64,000 nt of DNA, taken from contig NZ_CP087168.1 in assembly GCF_024748615.1 (NCBI RefSeq), positions 3,100,001 through 3,164,000 of the forward strand. The letters are read 5' to 3'. Of this stretch, positions 17,501 to 25,308 are shown in pieces. The notes under the pieces were generated by a model that saw only the letters and a program-made list of their open reading frames with translations, was not told the DNA's origin and searched no databases. Within the stretch, counting starts at the first letter, position 1. Each line of letters starts with the position of its first letter. The position numbers and the translations under genes are program-made. The stretch is from Pseudomonas sp. B21-048. Its GTDB lineage: Bacteria > Pseudomonadota > Gammaproteobacteria > Pseudomonadales > Pseudomonadaceae.

Positions 17501-20500
17501 GGTGGGTGCTTCCGGGCTGACCGACACGGCCACCGGCGAGGCAGTGAACCTGTCGCTCAACGGTGGCGTGGTGGAAGGCCGCACGGCCACCACCAACCTG
17601 CTGGTGTTCACGGTTAGCGTCGCCGCCAATGGTGACGTCACCCTTGATCAGCTGCGCGCCGTGGTGCATCCCGATGCCACCAACCCCGATGATGCGACGA
17701 GCCTGAGCTCGGACGATCTGGTCACGCTGACGGCAACCATCACCGACAAGGACGGCGACAGCGCCCAGGCGACCCTCAACATCGGCCAAAACCTGGTGTT
17801 CGAGGACGACGGGCCAAGTATCAGCACCACTGGCACGGAGCCTGTGCTGACAGTGGACGAAACGGTGCTGGCGACTGACGCCACCCAAAGCTTTACCGCC
17901 AACTTCAGCTCGGCGTTTGGCGCTGATGGCGCGGGCACGCTGACCTATGCACTGGGCATGACGGCCGGTGCTTCCGGGCTGACCGACACGGCCACCGGCG
18001 AGGCAGTGAACCTGTCGCTCAACGGTGGCGTGGTGGAAGGCCGCACGGCCACCACCAACCTGCTGGTGTTCACGGTTAGCGTCGCCGCCAATGGTGACGT
18101 CACCCTTGATCAGCTGCGCGCCGTGGTGCATCCCGATGCCACCAACCCCGATGATGCGACGAGCCTGAGCTCGGACGATCTGGTCACGCTGACGGCAACC
18201 ATCACCGACAAGGACGGCGACAGCGCCCAGGCGACCCTCAACATCGGCCAAAACCTGGTGTTCGAGGACGACGGGCCAAGTATCAGCACCACTGGCACGG
18301 AGCCTGTGCTGACAGTGGACGAAACGGTGCTGGCGACTGACGCCACCCAAAGCTTTACCGCCAACTTCAGCTCGGCGTTTGGCGCTGATGGCGCGGGCAC
18401 GCTGACCTATGCACTGGGCATGACGGCCGGTGCTTCCGGGCTGACCGACACGGCCACCGGCGAGGCAGTGAACCTGTCGCTCAACGGTGGCGTGGTGGAA
18501 GGCCGCACGGCCACCACCAACCTGCTGGTGTTCACGGCTAGCGTCGCCGCCAATGGTGACGTCACCCTTGATCAGCTGCGCGCCGTGGTGCATCCCGATG
18601 CCACCAACCCCGATGATGCGACGAGCCTGAGCTCGGACGATCTGGTGACACTGACAGCGACCATCACCGACAAGGATGGCGACAGTGCCCAGGCGACCCT
18701 CAACATCGGCCAGAACCTGGTGTTCGAGGACGACGGGCCAAGTATCAGCACCACTGGCACGGAGCCTGTGCTGACAGTGGACGAAACGGTGCTGTCGACC
18801 GACGCCACCCAGAGCTTTACCGCCAACTTCAGCTCGGCGTTTGGCGCTGATGGTGCGGGCACGCTGACCTATGCACTGGGCATGACGGCCGGTGCTTCCG
18901 GGCTGACCGACACGGCCACCGGCGAGGCAGTGAACCTGTCGCTCAACGGTGGCGTGGTGGAAGGCCGCACGGCCACCACCAACCTGCTGGTGTTCACGGT
19001 CAGCGTCGCCGCTAATGGCGACGTCACCCTTGATCAGCTGCGCGCCGTGGTGCATCCCGATGCCACCAACCCCGATGATGCGACGAGCCTGAGCTCGGAC
19101 GATCTGGTGACACTGACAGCGACCATCACCGACAAGGATGGCGACAGTGCCCAGGCGCCCCTCAACATCGGCCAGAACCTGGTGTTCGAGGACGACGGGC
19201 CAAGTATCAGCACCACTGGCACGGAGCCTGTGCTGACAGTGGACGAAACGGTGCTGTCGACCGACGCCACCCAGAGCTTTACCGCCAACTTCAGCTCGGC
19301 GTTTGGCGCTGATGGTGCGGGCACACTGACCTATGCGCTGGGCGTGGTGGTGGGTGCCTCCGGACTGACCGACACGGCCACCGGCGAGGCGGTCAACCTG
19401 TCGCTCAATGGCACAGTGGTGGAAGGCCGCACAGCCACGACCAACCTGCTGGTGTTCACGGCCAACGTGGCCGCCAATGGTGACGTCACGCTCGACCAGA
19501 TTCGCGCCGTGGTGCATCCCGATGCCACCAATCCCGATGATTCGACGACGCTGTCGGCGGACAACCTAGTGACGCTGATAGGGACCGCAACCGACAAGGA
19601 CGGCGACAGAGCCCAGGCGACACTCAATATCGGGCAGAACCTGGTGTTCGAAGACGACGGCCCATCACTTGCATTCGGCAACCTGATCGGCACCGGTAGC
19701 GTCCTGCCGCAATTCGGGTTCTGGGACAATTCGGCCGGCGCCGACGGGTTGGGGGCGGCGGGTCTGGATATCTCGGTGAATAGCCAGTTCACCCTCGTCA
19801 GGCCGGATAACACGACCACGATCGGGACCGCCACGCTCACCGAGCAATCGCCCTCACCGGACGGCAACGGCGCGTACCAATTCGCAGGGACGTTGAGCGG
19901 CGACTTCGACAACAACGCCGCAACCGCGGATACCAGCGTCGACTACACGCTGACCGCCTTTGCCAATGGCCGCTATGCACTGGATCTGGTGCAAGGCTTC
20001 AGTTCAGAGATCGTGCTCAGCACTGCCGATGGCGCGCTCGGTGCCGGCGGTCCTGACCCCGTGCGCACCTTGTTAATTCCGGAGCAGGATCCGCCGACTA
20101 TTCCTTCACCATCTGAAGAGATTGTGTTCTTTACCGCGAAGGCGCTTGCGTCGACGTCGGACATTCTGACCGGCATCGGGCTCGGAGAACCCGACCCTAC
20201 CGAAACCACGCTACAGACCAACCCCCTGCCCTCATACATCGACCCGAGGGCCATGAACGTCAGCACGGCCGGCATCGGCGTTGCCAATAACCTGTTCCAG
20301 GGAGACAACCAAGCGGCAATCAGCGCCGCCGATGAAAGCTTCGTCATCAATCCGGAGAGCCTCCTGACGGGTATGAGGGTCTTCATCGACAACTCCGTGG
20401 GGGGTTACAACACGGCGACCGAGGACCTGTACTACAGGGCCTTCTACGAGGATGGCACGTTTTCGAACCTCATCGAAGTGAACACCCTGACTCCGGAGGC

Positions 20501-21017
20501 AGGCGGACAGGTATCCTTCCTCATTGAGAGCGATGGCACGAACCTGATCGACGCTGTTCAGCTCACGATGGCCCGAGGCGAGATCAAGATCCCGACGATC
20601 CAGTTCATTCAGGAGAGCGAAAGCCTGGCCAGCGATGTCCAGCTGACGTTCAACGCGACGCTGACGGACAAGGATGGTGACTCGGCGACAAGTACGTTCG
20701 ACGCCAACCTGTTCGCCAACGACTCGGTCGACGCCCTCTTCGACTTCTCACTGGTGGGTACGGGCGGTGAACGTGATGCCTTCAACATCGATTTGTCAGT
20801 CGATGAGAACCTGTATCAGGTCACCGGCTTCGATGCGAGCGCAAACCTGCGAGACGCCCTGGTGCTCAACGGCGACCAGAGCGCGGTTGTCCAATCGATC
20901 GACATCAGCGGTGCAGACAGCATCGTCACAGTTGCCGAAACGGGCGGACAAGTCACGACCATCACCTTGGTCGGGGTCGATCTTCTGAGTAGCGACATTG
21001 TTTACGGCAGCGTCTGA
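14598..21017 (+). CDS. Giant type I-secreted repeat protein 3 with eight T1SS-143-like cassettes
   Basis: This 2139-residue protein consists of a DETAGLQN-type N-terminal region (about residues 1-450), eight nearly identical 154-residue units each beginning FEDDGPSISTTG (about 452-1683), and a C-terminal region of about 455 residues ending SDIVYGSV. The units recall the T1SS-143 repeat family of large type I-secreted proteins. Without the eight units it would be 907 residues and almost collinear with the 903-residue protein encoded upstream. ATG 14598 is set by the GGGAG site and the conserved MAIxITG start. It is probably exported by the adjacent ABC/HlyD/TolC system and acts as an extended adhesin; binding partners are unknown. 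Confidence 0.9.
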   Translation: MAIAITGEDVVLDETAGLQNATATPTPAGDADDNDILVASLPSSFSTRLTALGAGTATGAALSGYTGAAGNTGSNAFTINGGGSITDIRFVDSAGAPLNGVDSGLDTLDGTSILLYTDTNNDNIVLGRAGAADGAIVFAAYIEETGSPVTGGKIWTVEYQPLKHPDMTNPDDSLNLLDKVFIGATQDLDFSLAGAPSGQNLFLMFTKANPTTETVNGVVRITDPTIIATGKDPADQSSGANINTGDTINTSQGGGPTTIGTNNQMIVEQEGIHFSFVTGARQDVTVPNLSQTEADVESNIDFTSVYNSTSANFDVVQLQSGKTAVVKISAFSTAAEPGANFINGYANDTPVAITNVRVINNSTGLVIENSDGSVNDPTISISFSAAGVATITGVLAGYQIEYTTTSNHNRVLIENGAAIDARGDNHADFDIGGFTLVKASTSITEIGSKMIFEDDGPSISTTGSEPTLTVDETVLATNATQSFTANFSSAFGADGAGTLTYALGVVVGASGLTDTATGEAVNLSLNGTVVEGRTATTGLLVFTASVAANGDVTLDQLRAVVHPDATNPDDSTTLTSDTLVTLTATTTDGDGDSVQATLNIGQNLVFEDDGPSISTTGTEPVLTVDETVLATDATQSFTANFSSAFGADGAGTVTYALGVVPGASGLTDTATGEAVNLSLNGTVVEGRTATTNLLVFTASVAANGDVTLDQLRAVVHPDATNPDDATTLTSDDLVTLTATITDKDGDSAQATLNIGQNLVFEDDGPSISTTGTEPVLTVDETVLSTDATQSFTANFSSAFGADGAGTLTYALGMTAGASGLTDTATGEAVNLSLNGGVVEGRTATTNLLVFTVSVAANGDVTLDQLRAVVHPDATNPDDATSLSSDDLVTLTATITDKDGDSAQATLNIGQNLVFEDDGPSISTTGTEPILTVDETVLATDATQSFTANFSSAFGADGAGTLTYALGVMVGASGLTDTATGEAVNLSLNGGVVEGRTATTNLLVFTVSVAANGDVTLDQLRAVVHPDATNPDDATSLSSDDLVTLTATITDKDGDSAQATLNIGQNLVFEDDGPSISTTGTEPVLTVDETVLATDATQSFTANFSSAFGADGAGTLTYALGMTAGASGLTDTATGEAVNLSLNGGVVEGRTATTNLLVFTVSVAANGDVTLDQLRAVVHPDATNPDDATSLSSDDLVTLTATITDKDGDSAQATLNIGQNLVFEDDGPSISTTGTEPVLTVDETVLATDATQSFTANFSSAFGADGAGTLTYALGMTAGASGLTDTATGEAVNLSLNGGVVEGRTATTNLLVFTASVAANGDVTLDQLRAVVHPDATNPDDATSLSSDDLVTLTATITDKDGDSAQATLNIGQNLVFEDDGPSISTTGTEPVLTVDETVLSTDATQSFTANFSSAFGADGAGTLTYALGMTAGASGLTDTATGEAVNLSLNGGVVEGRTATTNLLVFTVSVAANGDVTLDQLRAVVHPDATNPDDATSLSSDDLVTLTATITDKDGDSAQAPLNIGQNLVFEDDGPSISTTGTEPVLTVDETVLSTDATQSFTANFSSAFGADGAGTLTYALGVVVGASGLTDTATGEAVNLSLNGTVVEGRTATTNLLVFTANVAANGDVTLDQIRAVVHPDATNPDDSTTLSADNLVTLIGTATDKDGDRAQATLNIGQNLVFEDDGPSLAFGNLIGTGSVLPQFGFWDNSAGADGLGAAGLDISVNSQFTLVRPDNTTTIGTATLTEQSPSPDGNGAYQFAGTLSGDFDNNAATADTSVDYTLTAFANGRYALDLVQGFSSEIVLSTADGALGAGGPDPVRTLLIPEQDPPTIPSPSEEIVFFTAKALASTSDILTGIGLGEPDPTETTLQTNPLPSYIDPRAMNVSTAGIGVANNLFQGDNQAAISAADESFVINPESLLTGMRVFIDNSVGGYNTATEDLYYRAFYEDGTFSNLIEVNTLTPEAGGQVSFLIESDGTNLIDAVQLTMARGEIKIPTIQFIQESESLASDVQLTFNATLTDKDGDSATSTFDANLFANDSVDALFDFSLVGTGGERDAFNIDLSVDENLYQVTGFDASANLRDALVLNGDQSAVVQSIDISGADSIVTVAETGGQVTTITLVGVDLLSSDIVYGSV
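15951..19646 (+). repeat. Eight tandem 462-bp (154-aa) coding repeats
   Basis: Exactly eight units of 462 bp run from TTC 15951 to 19646; the next FEDDGP begins at 19647. Each unit starts FEDDGPSISTTG and ends LNIGQNLV. The central units are nearly identical in DNA while the first and last are more diverged, the usual pattern of an array growing and shrinking in its middle. One unit (near 19155) has a Thr-to-Pro change in QATLN. Confidence 0.96.
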
Positions 21018-21034
21018 GAAACGCACGTAAATCG

Positions 21035-21071
21035 ATGCGAGGGTGGCGCAAGCCACCCTCGCATTTTTTTG
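21035..21071 (+). terminator. Rho-independent terminator after giant gene 3
   Basis: ATGCGAGGGTGGC (21035-21047), loop GCAA, the exact complement (21052-21064) and seven T residues. The stem, loop and some 50 bases beyond it match the region after the second giant gene, showing that the duplicated segment included the terminator and spacer. Confidence 0.95.
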
Positions 21072-21134
21072 CACTTCCAATAGGAGATCCGCACGATCAC
21101 ATCAACCTGGGCACCCTCGGCGCGCCAGAGGGTG

Positions 21135-21878
21135 TCAGAGCGTCTTTTTTTGACGTGAAACCAAATCCAGCTCCACCCACGAGGACTCGGGTGGCTTTTC
21201 GTTGTTGGTGAGCCCGTGCTTCAGCGCATACATCAGCAAATCGATACGGTTGATCAGATTAAGCTTTTGATAAATGTTGCTGAGGTGGTTGTGCACGGTG
21301 TGCTCACTGATGCCCAGGCGCCCGGCGATGCTCATGTATTTGGCGGACGGATCCCCCACAATGGCGCGAATCAGTTCCCTCTCACGCAGCGTCAGCCGCG
21401 CCTGTTTCGCCTGCTCCAGATTGCATTTCAAGTGTATATGCCCGGTCGCGGAATAGCCGGAAAGCCCACCGGCCCAGGCCCTATCCTTTCCGGTGTCGCG
21501 GTGGTGGACCGTGATGATGGCCTGGATGATCGATTCCGTCGGATCTTCCGCCAGCACAATACCGCGTGCGCCCGCCTCTATTGCCTGGGCAACGGGGACG
21601 ACTTCGTACAGGCCCTTGAGCACCAGCACTTTCATTTCGGCGCTGCGGGTGAGTCCCGCAACGACTTCCAACGGGTTCAGCGCATCTGGAAAGAAACTGA
21701 AGAAAATCACATTGGGACGCAACTGATCGGCAAGATCCAGCGCTTTGGTATAGGTGGTGGCCTGGCCGCTCACTTCCATCTGAGGCTTCCTGGCATTGAT
21801 CAAATCTTGAAGGCCCATGAGGACGAGGGGACGACAATCGATCAGCATCACGCGTATTGGTTTTCTGTGGGTCGTCAT
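21135..21878 (-). CDS. LuxR/NarL-type regulator with degenerate receiver domain
   Basis: This 247-residue protein has an N-terminal receiver-like domain (about 8-125) and a C-terminal LuxR helix-turn-helix (LTLRERELIRAI... GISEHTVHNHLSNIYQKLNL, about 162-225). The receiver lacks the key residues: the phospho-acceptor Asp position reads VIFFSFFPD (Ser), the switch Thr position reads VLKG (Lys), and the conserved Lys before the last helix reads VLAED (Ala). It is therefore probably not controlled by phosphorylation. It lies convergent to the third giant gene and upstream of the secretion operon, so control of adhesin or exporter genes is a reasonable inference. The ATG has GGGAG and AGGAAAG upstream. 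Confidence 0.88.
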   Translation of the reverse strand: MTTHRKPIRVMLIDCRPLVLMGLQDLINARKPQMEVSGQATTYTKALDLADQLRPNVIFFSFFPDALNPLEVVAGLTRSAEMKVLVLKGLYEVVPVAQAIEAGARGIVLAEDPTESIIQAIITVHHRDTGKDRAWAGGLSGYSATGHIHLKCNLEQAKQARLTLRERELIRAIVGDPSAKYMSIAGRLGISEHTVHNHLSNIYQKLNLINRIDLLMYALKHGLTNNEKPPESSWVELDLVSRQKKTL

Positions 21879-22600
21879 ACTTTCCTGACTCCCTTGAAGA
21901 ATTAACTCTGACCTCCCTCCCTTGGCCTTCCTGGATCTGCAGCTCGCTCACCTGGCCACCGTGATCGAAGGACAGATGCGAACGCCGACAGGCCTTACGG
22001 TGCCCACCCGGCTATTCATCCCTGGGGGACACTTCCGTTGGCTTCACCGGCAGGCGTTGCGGACGTTTGCAAAAGCCGGGCAAAGCCATCGAAGCAACAT
22101 AATAGGAATAATCATCAATAGCTTGCGCAGGATTGATGTGCTCCCTCAAGCCGCTGAACTGAGTCTAGGCCAGCCCAGCGCGCTGCCAGCCCTCCTATCC
22201 GCCAGTCGTCGACTCAAGCCTCATGCGAGCAGCCCGCTCGCTGTTCCCGGCAGCCCCAGCGCCCTCAAAAATCAAGGTCTTAGACTCGCCAGGGGTGACC
22301 TGCGGCTAAGGGCTGATCACGACCCAAATCGTCAATTAACCGACGAATGGTGTACGCACAAGCGCAACCGTAACGCTGGCGTCAATTTATCGGCGAGATT
22401 CGCCCTTGCCGAACATAGGAATGCTCCCAATCTGGATCTCGCCGCTGGTTTTGCCTTTCGCGCCGCTTGGGTAACAGCATGACTTCGGTGCTGGAATCTA
22501 TTGCGACAACGCCACGGCCACCACCGCCTGAACTGCTGGAGGTTGTGACTCAAATTGGCATCAAGTGGGGACGGGGATACGCAGCGATATTGCGGCAGAA
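21879..22600. other. 722-bp intergenic region, no convincing gene
   Basis: Nothing coding could be supported on either strand. A plus-strand frame at 21922-22482 has no ribosome binding site and an Arg/Leu/Ala-rich composition typical of a shadow frame. A small hairpin (GCGAGC 22225-22230 with GCTCGC 22236-22241) is present without a T-run. The region should contain the promoter of the LuxR-type gene and the end of the secretion operon, but I cannot place either. Confidence 0.5.
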
Positions 22601-23980
22601 TCAGTGGGATGTGAGGTTTTGGCTGGAGCTGCCGGGGCTCAACCAGGCATTAACGTTTTCGACACCCTCGGCAGGCGGCTTTCCCGCCCAGCGATTAAGG
22701 GTAAGGACATTAGTGACGAACTCGTATTGCGTCTTGAGCAGGTCACGACGAGCCCGGAATTCGTTGCGTACGCTGGTCAGTACATCGACGGCATTGACCA
22801 TACCGTAATCGAGCGCTTTCTCTGCCGCCACTCTGGACAGCTGTGCCGAGGCCAGGGCATTTCGGCTCGCATTGATTTTTTCTCCGCTCGAATTGGCGGT
22901 CAGGTAAGCGCTGGTGATCTCCTTGACCACCCGGCGTCGGATCGCTTCCAGCTCCTGCTCGGCGGTAATCTGATCCTGGTAGAGCCCACGGACCCGCGCC
23001 GAAGTCGAGCCGCCGCTGTACAGCGGCACCTGCACGCCAATACCGGCGACATAACTGTCGGTGCGCGGCGCCAGGGCATTGTTGTAGCCCTCGTTGGTCT
23101 GCTGCGCGCTCAGCGTAAGGCTCAGGGTCGGATAGTGCCCGCCCTTGCCGCTGCGCAACGCAGCGCCCGCAGCTTCCACGCCGCTTTCGTTGGCCTTGAG
23201 CGCCGGGTTTAGCGCTATACCCTCGCGCACCCAGGTGTCCAGACTCTGCGCCGAAACCCGTAGTTGCACGTCATCGCGAATCCGGTTGAGCTTCTCCTTG
23301 ACCGGCCGGCCGACGATCTCCGCCAGTGCCTCGCGACTGATACTGGCCTGGTTCTGGGCATCCAGTTCCTGCGCCGCCAGCAAATCTACCCGGGCCTTGA
23401 GGTCGAGCTGATCAGTAATCATTGCCAGCTGCTTTTCGTACAACGCATTGACTCGGTCCAGACTCTTTTGCGTGGTTCGACGCTCCGCCCTCACCAACTC
23501 CAGTTCATCTTCGGCCGCCAACGCGGTGAAGTAACGCTGCGCCAAGTCCACTGTGGCCTCGGCCTGGGCATCCAGCGCTTGCGATTCGGACTGCCTGGCC
23601 AGGCTTTTGAATTTTTGGTAGTTCTCCCACGCGGTCTTGTTGTAGAGGTACTGACGCAGCACCAGGCTGTAGTTTTCGCTATCGTAACTTTGCTCCACCA
23701 GGTCGCTCTCCTGATGAATCCGATTCGTCCCGGCATTGAGCGATACCTGCGGGAACAGCGCACCCATAGCCTCGCGTTGATGCTCCTTACCCGCCTGCGC
23801 TTGCGCATAGGAGGCCAATACCCGCGGATCCTCCAGCCGTGACTCACGATACAACTGCATGAGGTCGGTGGAAAACGTCGAGGCGCTGACCCCGGTCGGC
23901 GTTGCCGCAATGGTTTGCGCCAGGGCGGCACCCGCTGCAAGCATAAACACACCGCCCAGCAGAACTGCCGATGCGCTCAT
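22601..23980 (-). CDS. TolC-family outer-membrane protein of type I secretion
   Basis: This 459-residue outer-membrane channel should complete the export path from the ABC/HlyD complex to the outside. An N-terminal signal peptide (MSASAVLLGGVFMLAAGAALAQ) precedes two repeats of the TolC fold, with long helical segments (for example residues 150-230) and beta-strand regions such as PTLSLTLSAQQTN. Its length is typical of AprF/PrtF/TolC. It starts 2 bases after the HlyD-type gene's stop on the same strand and is the last gene of the operon. The match to type I secretion rather than drug efflux rests on the gene order ABC-HlyD-TolC and the nearby giant substrates. Confidence 0.92.
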   Translation of the reverse strand: MSASAVLLGGVFMLAAGAALAQTIAATPTGVSASTFSTDLMQLYRESRLEDPRVLASYAQAQAGKEHQREAMGALFPQVSLNAGTNRIHQESDLVEQSYDSENYSLVLRQYLYNKTAWENYQKFKSLARQSESQALDAQAEATVDLAQRYFTALAAEDELELVRAERRTTQKSLDRVNALYEKQLAMITDQLDLKARVDLLAAQELDAQNQASISREALAEIVGRPVKEKLNRIRDDVQLRVSAQSLDTWVREGIALNPALKANESGVEAAGAALRSGKGGHYPTLSLTLSAQQTNEGYNNALAPRTDSYVAGIGVQVPLYSGGSTSARVRGLYQDQITAEQELEAIRRRVVKEITSAYLTANSSGEKINASRNALASAQLSRVAAEKALDYGMVNAVDVLTSVRNEFRARRDLLKTQYEFVTNVLTLNRWAGKPPAEGVENVNAWLSPGSSSQNLTSH

Positions 23981-23982
23981 GG

Positions 23983-25308
23983 CTATTCCTCGATCATCGA
24001 TTGAGCCATGGCATCGCGAGCCGGCTGCATCAAGTACTGCAACAACGTGCGTTGCCCGGTGATGATTAATACGTCCGCCGGCATCCCCGGCAACAACTTG
24101 CGCTCACCCAAGGTGCGCGCGCCCTCCTCGGTTACCCGGACCCGCGCCAGGTAATAGGCCGTCCCGGCCTTTTCGTTGACCAGCCGGTCAGCCGATACGC
24201 TGCTGACCTCGCCTTCGATCACCGGCGTGGTCGAGCTGTTAAACGCGCCGAAACGGATATCGGCACGCTTGCCGATGGCGACACGATCAATATCCACCGG
24301 CGCCACCTGGGCCTCTATGACCAGCTCGGAAACCGAGGGCACGATATCCAGCAGCGGCGTCGCCGGGCTCACCACACCACCAATGGTGTGCACTGTCATG
24401 CCAATCACCATGCCCGCGTCGGGTGCGCGGATGACGATACGACTGAGCCGGTCTTCCAGGGACGAGGTTTTCTCTTGCAGGTCGTACATCCGGGTCTGAA
24501 CCTCGGCCAGCTCCTTGACAACCTCGGTACTGAAATCCTTGTCGATTTGCAGAATCTGCAGCTGTGTTTCGTTGATCTGCAGACGAGTCTTGTTAATAGC
24601 AGACCGGTGATCAGCCACCTCCGACCGGAGCATCCCCAGCTTACGTTCCTGATCGAGCAGACGTTGTTTGTCAACGAACCCTTGCTTGAGCAGGTCGGTC
24701 AATTCAACGATTTCACCGCTGTAGGATTTCTCCAGATGAACCTTGGCACCAATCATCGACTCCAGTCCCTTGATCTGTTGATTCAACTGGCCAATGCGTT
24801 CGCGCAACACCGCGATCTGGCCCAGCCGCGAGCCCTGCCGGGCGTTGAATACCTGGGTCTCGCCCTGGCGCGCTTCCACTCCTCGCAGACTGGCGGGATC
24901 AGCTATTTCCCCAAAGCTGATCGCCGACAGTGTGTCGCGCTCGGCCCTGAGTCTTGCCTCCATGGCTCTGGTCGCGACCAACTGGCCTCGGCTTATCTCG
25001 TATTCGAAGCGCAACTGGGCATCATCAAGAATGATCAGCGGATCACCACGCTTAACGATGTCACCGTCATGGACCAATACCTCTTTGACGATGCCGCCTT
25101 CAGGATGCTGGACCGTTTTGCGGTAAGTCTGCACGGTGACCACCCCCGGCGCAAAAGCGGCACCGTCGAGGGGCGCGAGCGCCGCCCAGGTGCCGAACAG
25201 GCCGAAGGTCACCCCGACAATACCGATGCCCAGGCGACGTGCTTTACGATCAGATGTCGGCAGACCGGCGAAGCTTTCAATTTGACGACTGGGCATCGTA
25301 GGGTTCAT
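23983..25308 (-). CDS. HlyD-family membrane fusion protein of type I secretion
   Basis: This adaptor of about 441 residues links the inner-membrane ABC exporter to the TolC-like pore. It has a short cytoplasmic N-terminus, one membrane helix (GIGIVGVTFGLFGTWAALAP), a lipoyl/barrel-sandwich motif (VQHPEGGIVKEVLVHDGDIV), long coiled coils and the HlyD C-terminal barrel (VIEAQVAPVDIDRVAIGKRA). The frame is open to 25422, but that part overlaps the ABC gene. I choose ATG 25308 (MNPTMPSRQ), 8 bases after AAGGG and overlapping the ABC gene by 32 bases; ATG 25314 or 25296 is possible. Close AprE/PrtE relatives have similar lengths. Confidence 0.92.
   Translation of the reverse strand: MNPTMPSRQIESFAGLPTSDRKARRLGIGIVGVTFGLFGTWAALAPLDGAAFAPGVVTVQTYRKTVQHPEGGIVKEVLVHDGDIVKRGDPLIILDDAQLRFEYEISRGQLVATRAMEARLRAERDTLSAISFGEIADPASLRGVEARQGETQVFNARQGSRLGQIAVLRERIGQLNQQIKGLESMIGAKVHLEKSYSGEIVELTDLLKQGFVDKQRLLDQERKLGMLRSEVADHRSAINKTRLQINETQLQILQIDKDFSTEVVKELAEVQTRMYDLQEKTSSLEDRLSRIVIRAPDAGMVIGMTVHTIGGVVSPATPLLDIVPSVSELVIEAQVAPVDIDRVAIGKRADIRFGAFNSSTTPVIEGEVSSVSADRLVNEKAGTAYYLARVRVTEEGARTLGERKLLPGMPADVLIITGQRTLLQYLMQPARDAMAQSMIEE

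Noticed and set aside
15714..19517. 1267-codon open frame antisense to the third giant gene
   Set aside because: It repeats with the 462-bp units and has a His/Arg/Gly-rich composition typical of an antisense frame in high-GC DNA.
21922..22482. 186-codon plus-strand frame between the LuxR and TolC genes
   Set aside because: No ribosome binding site, atypical composition and no motif.
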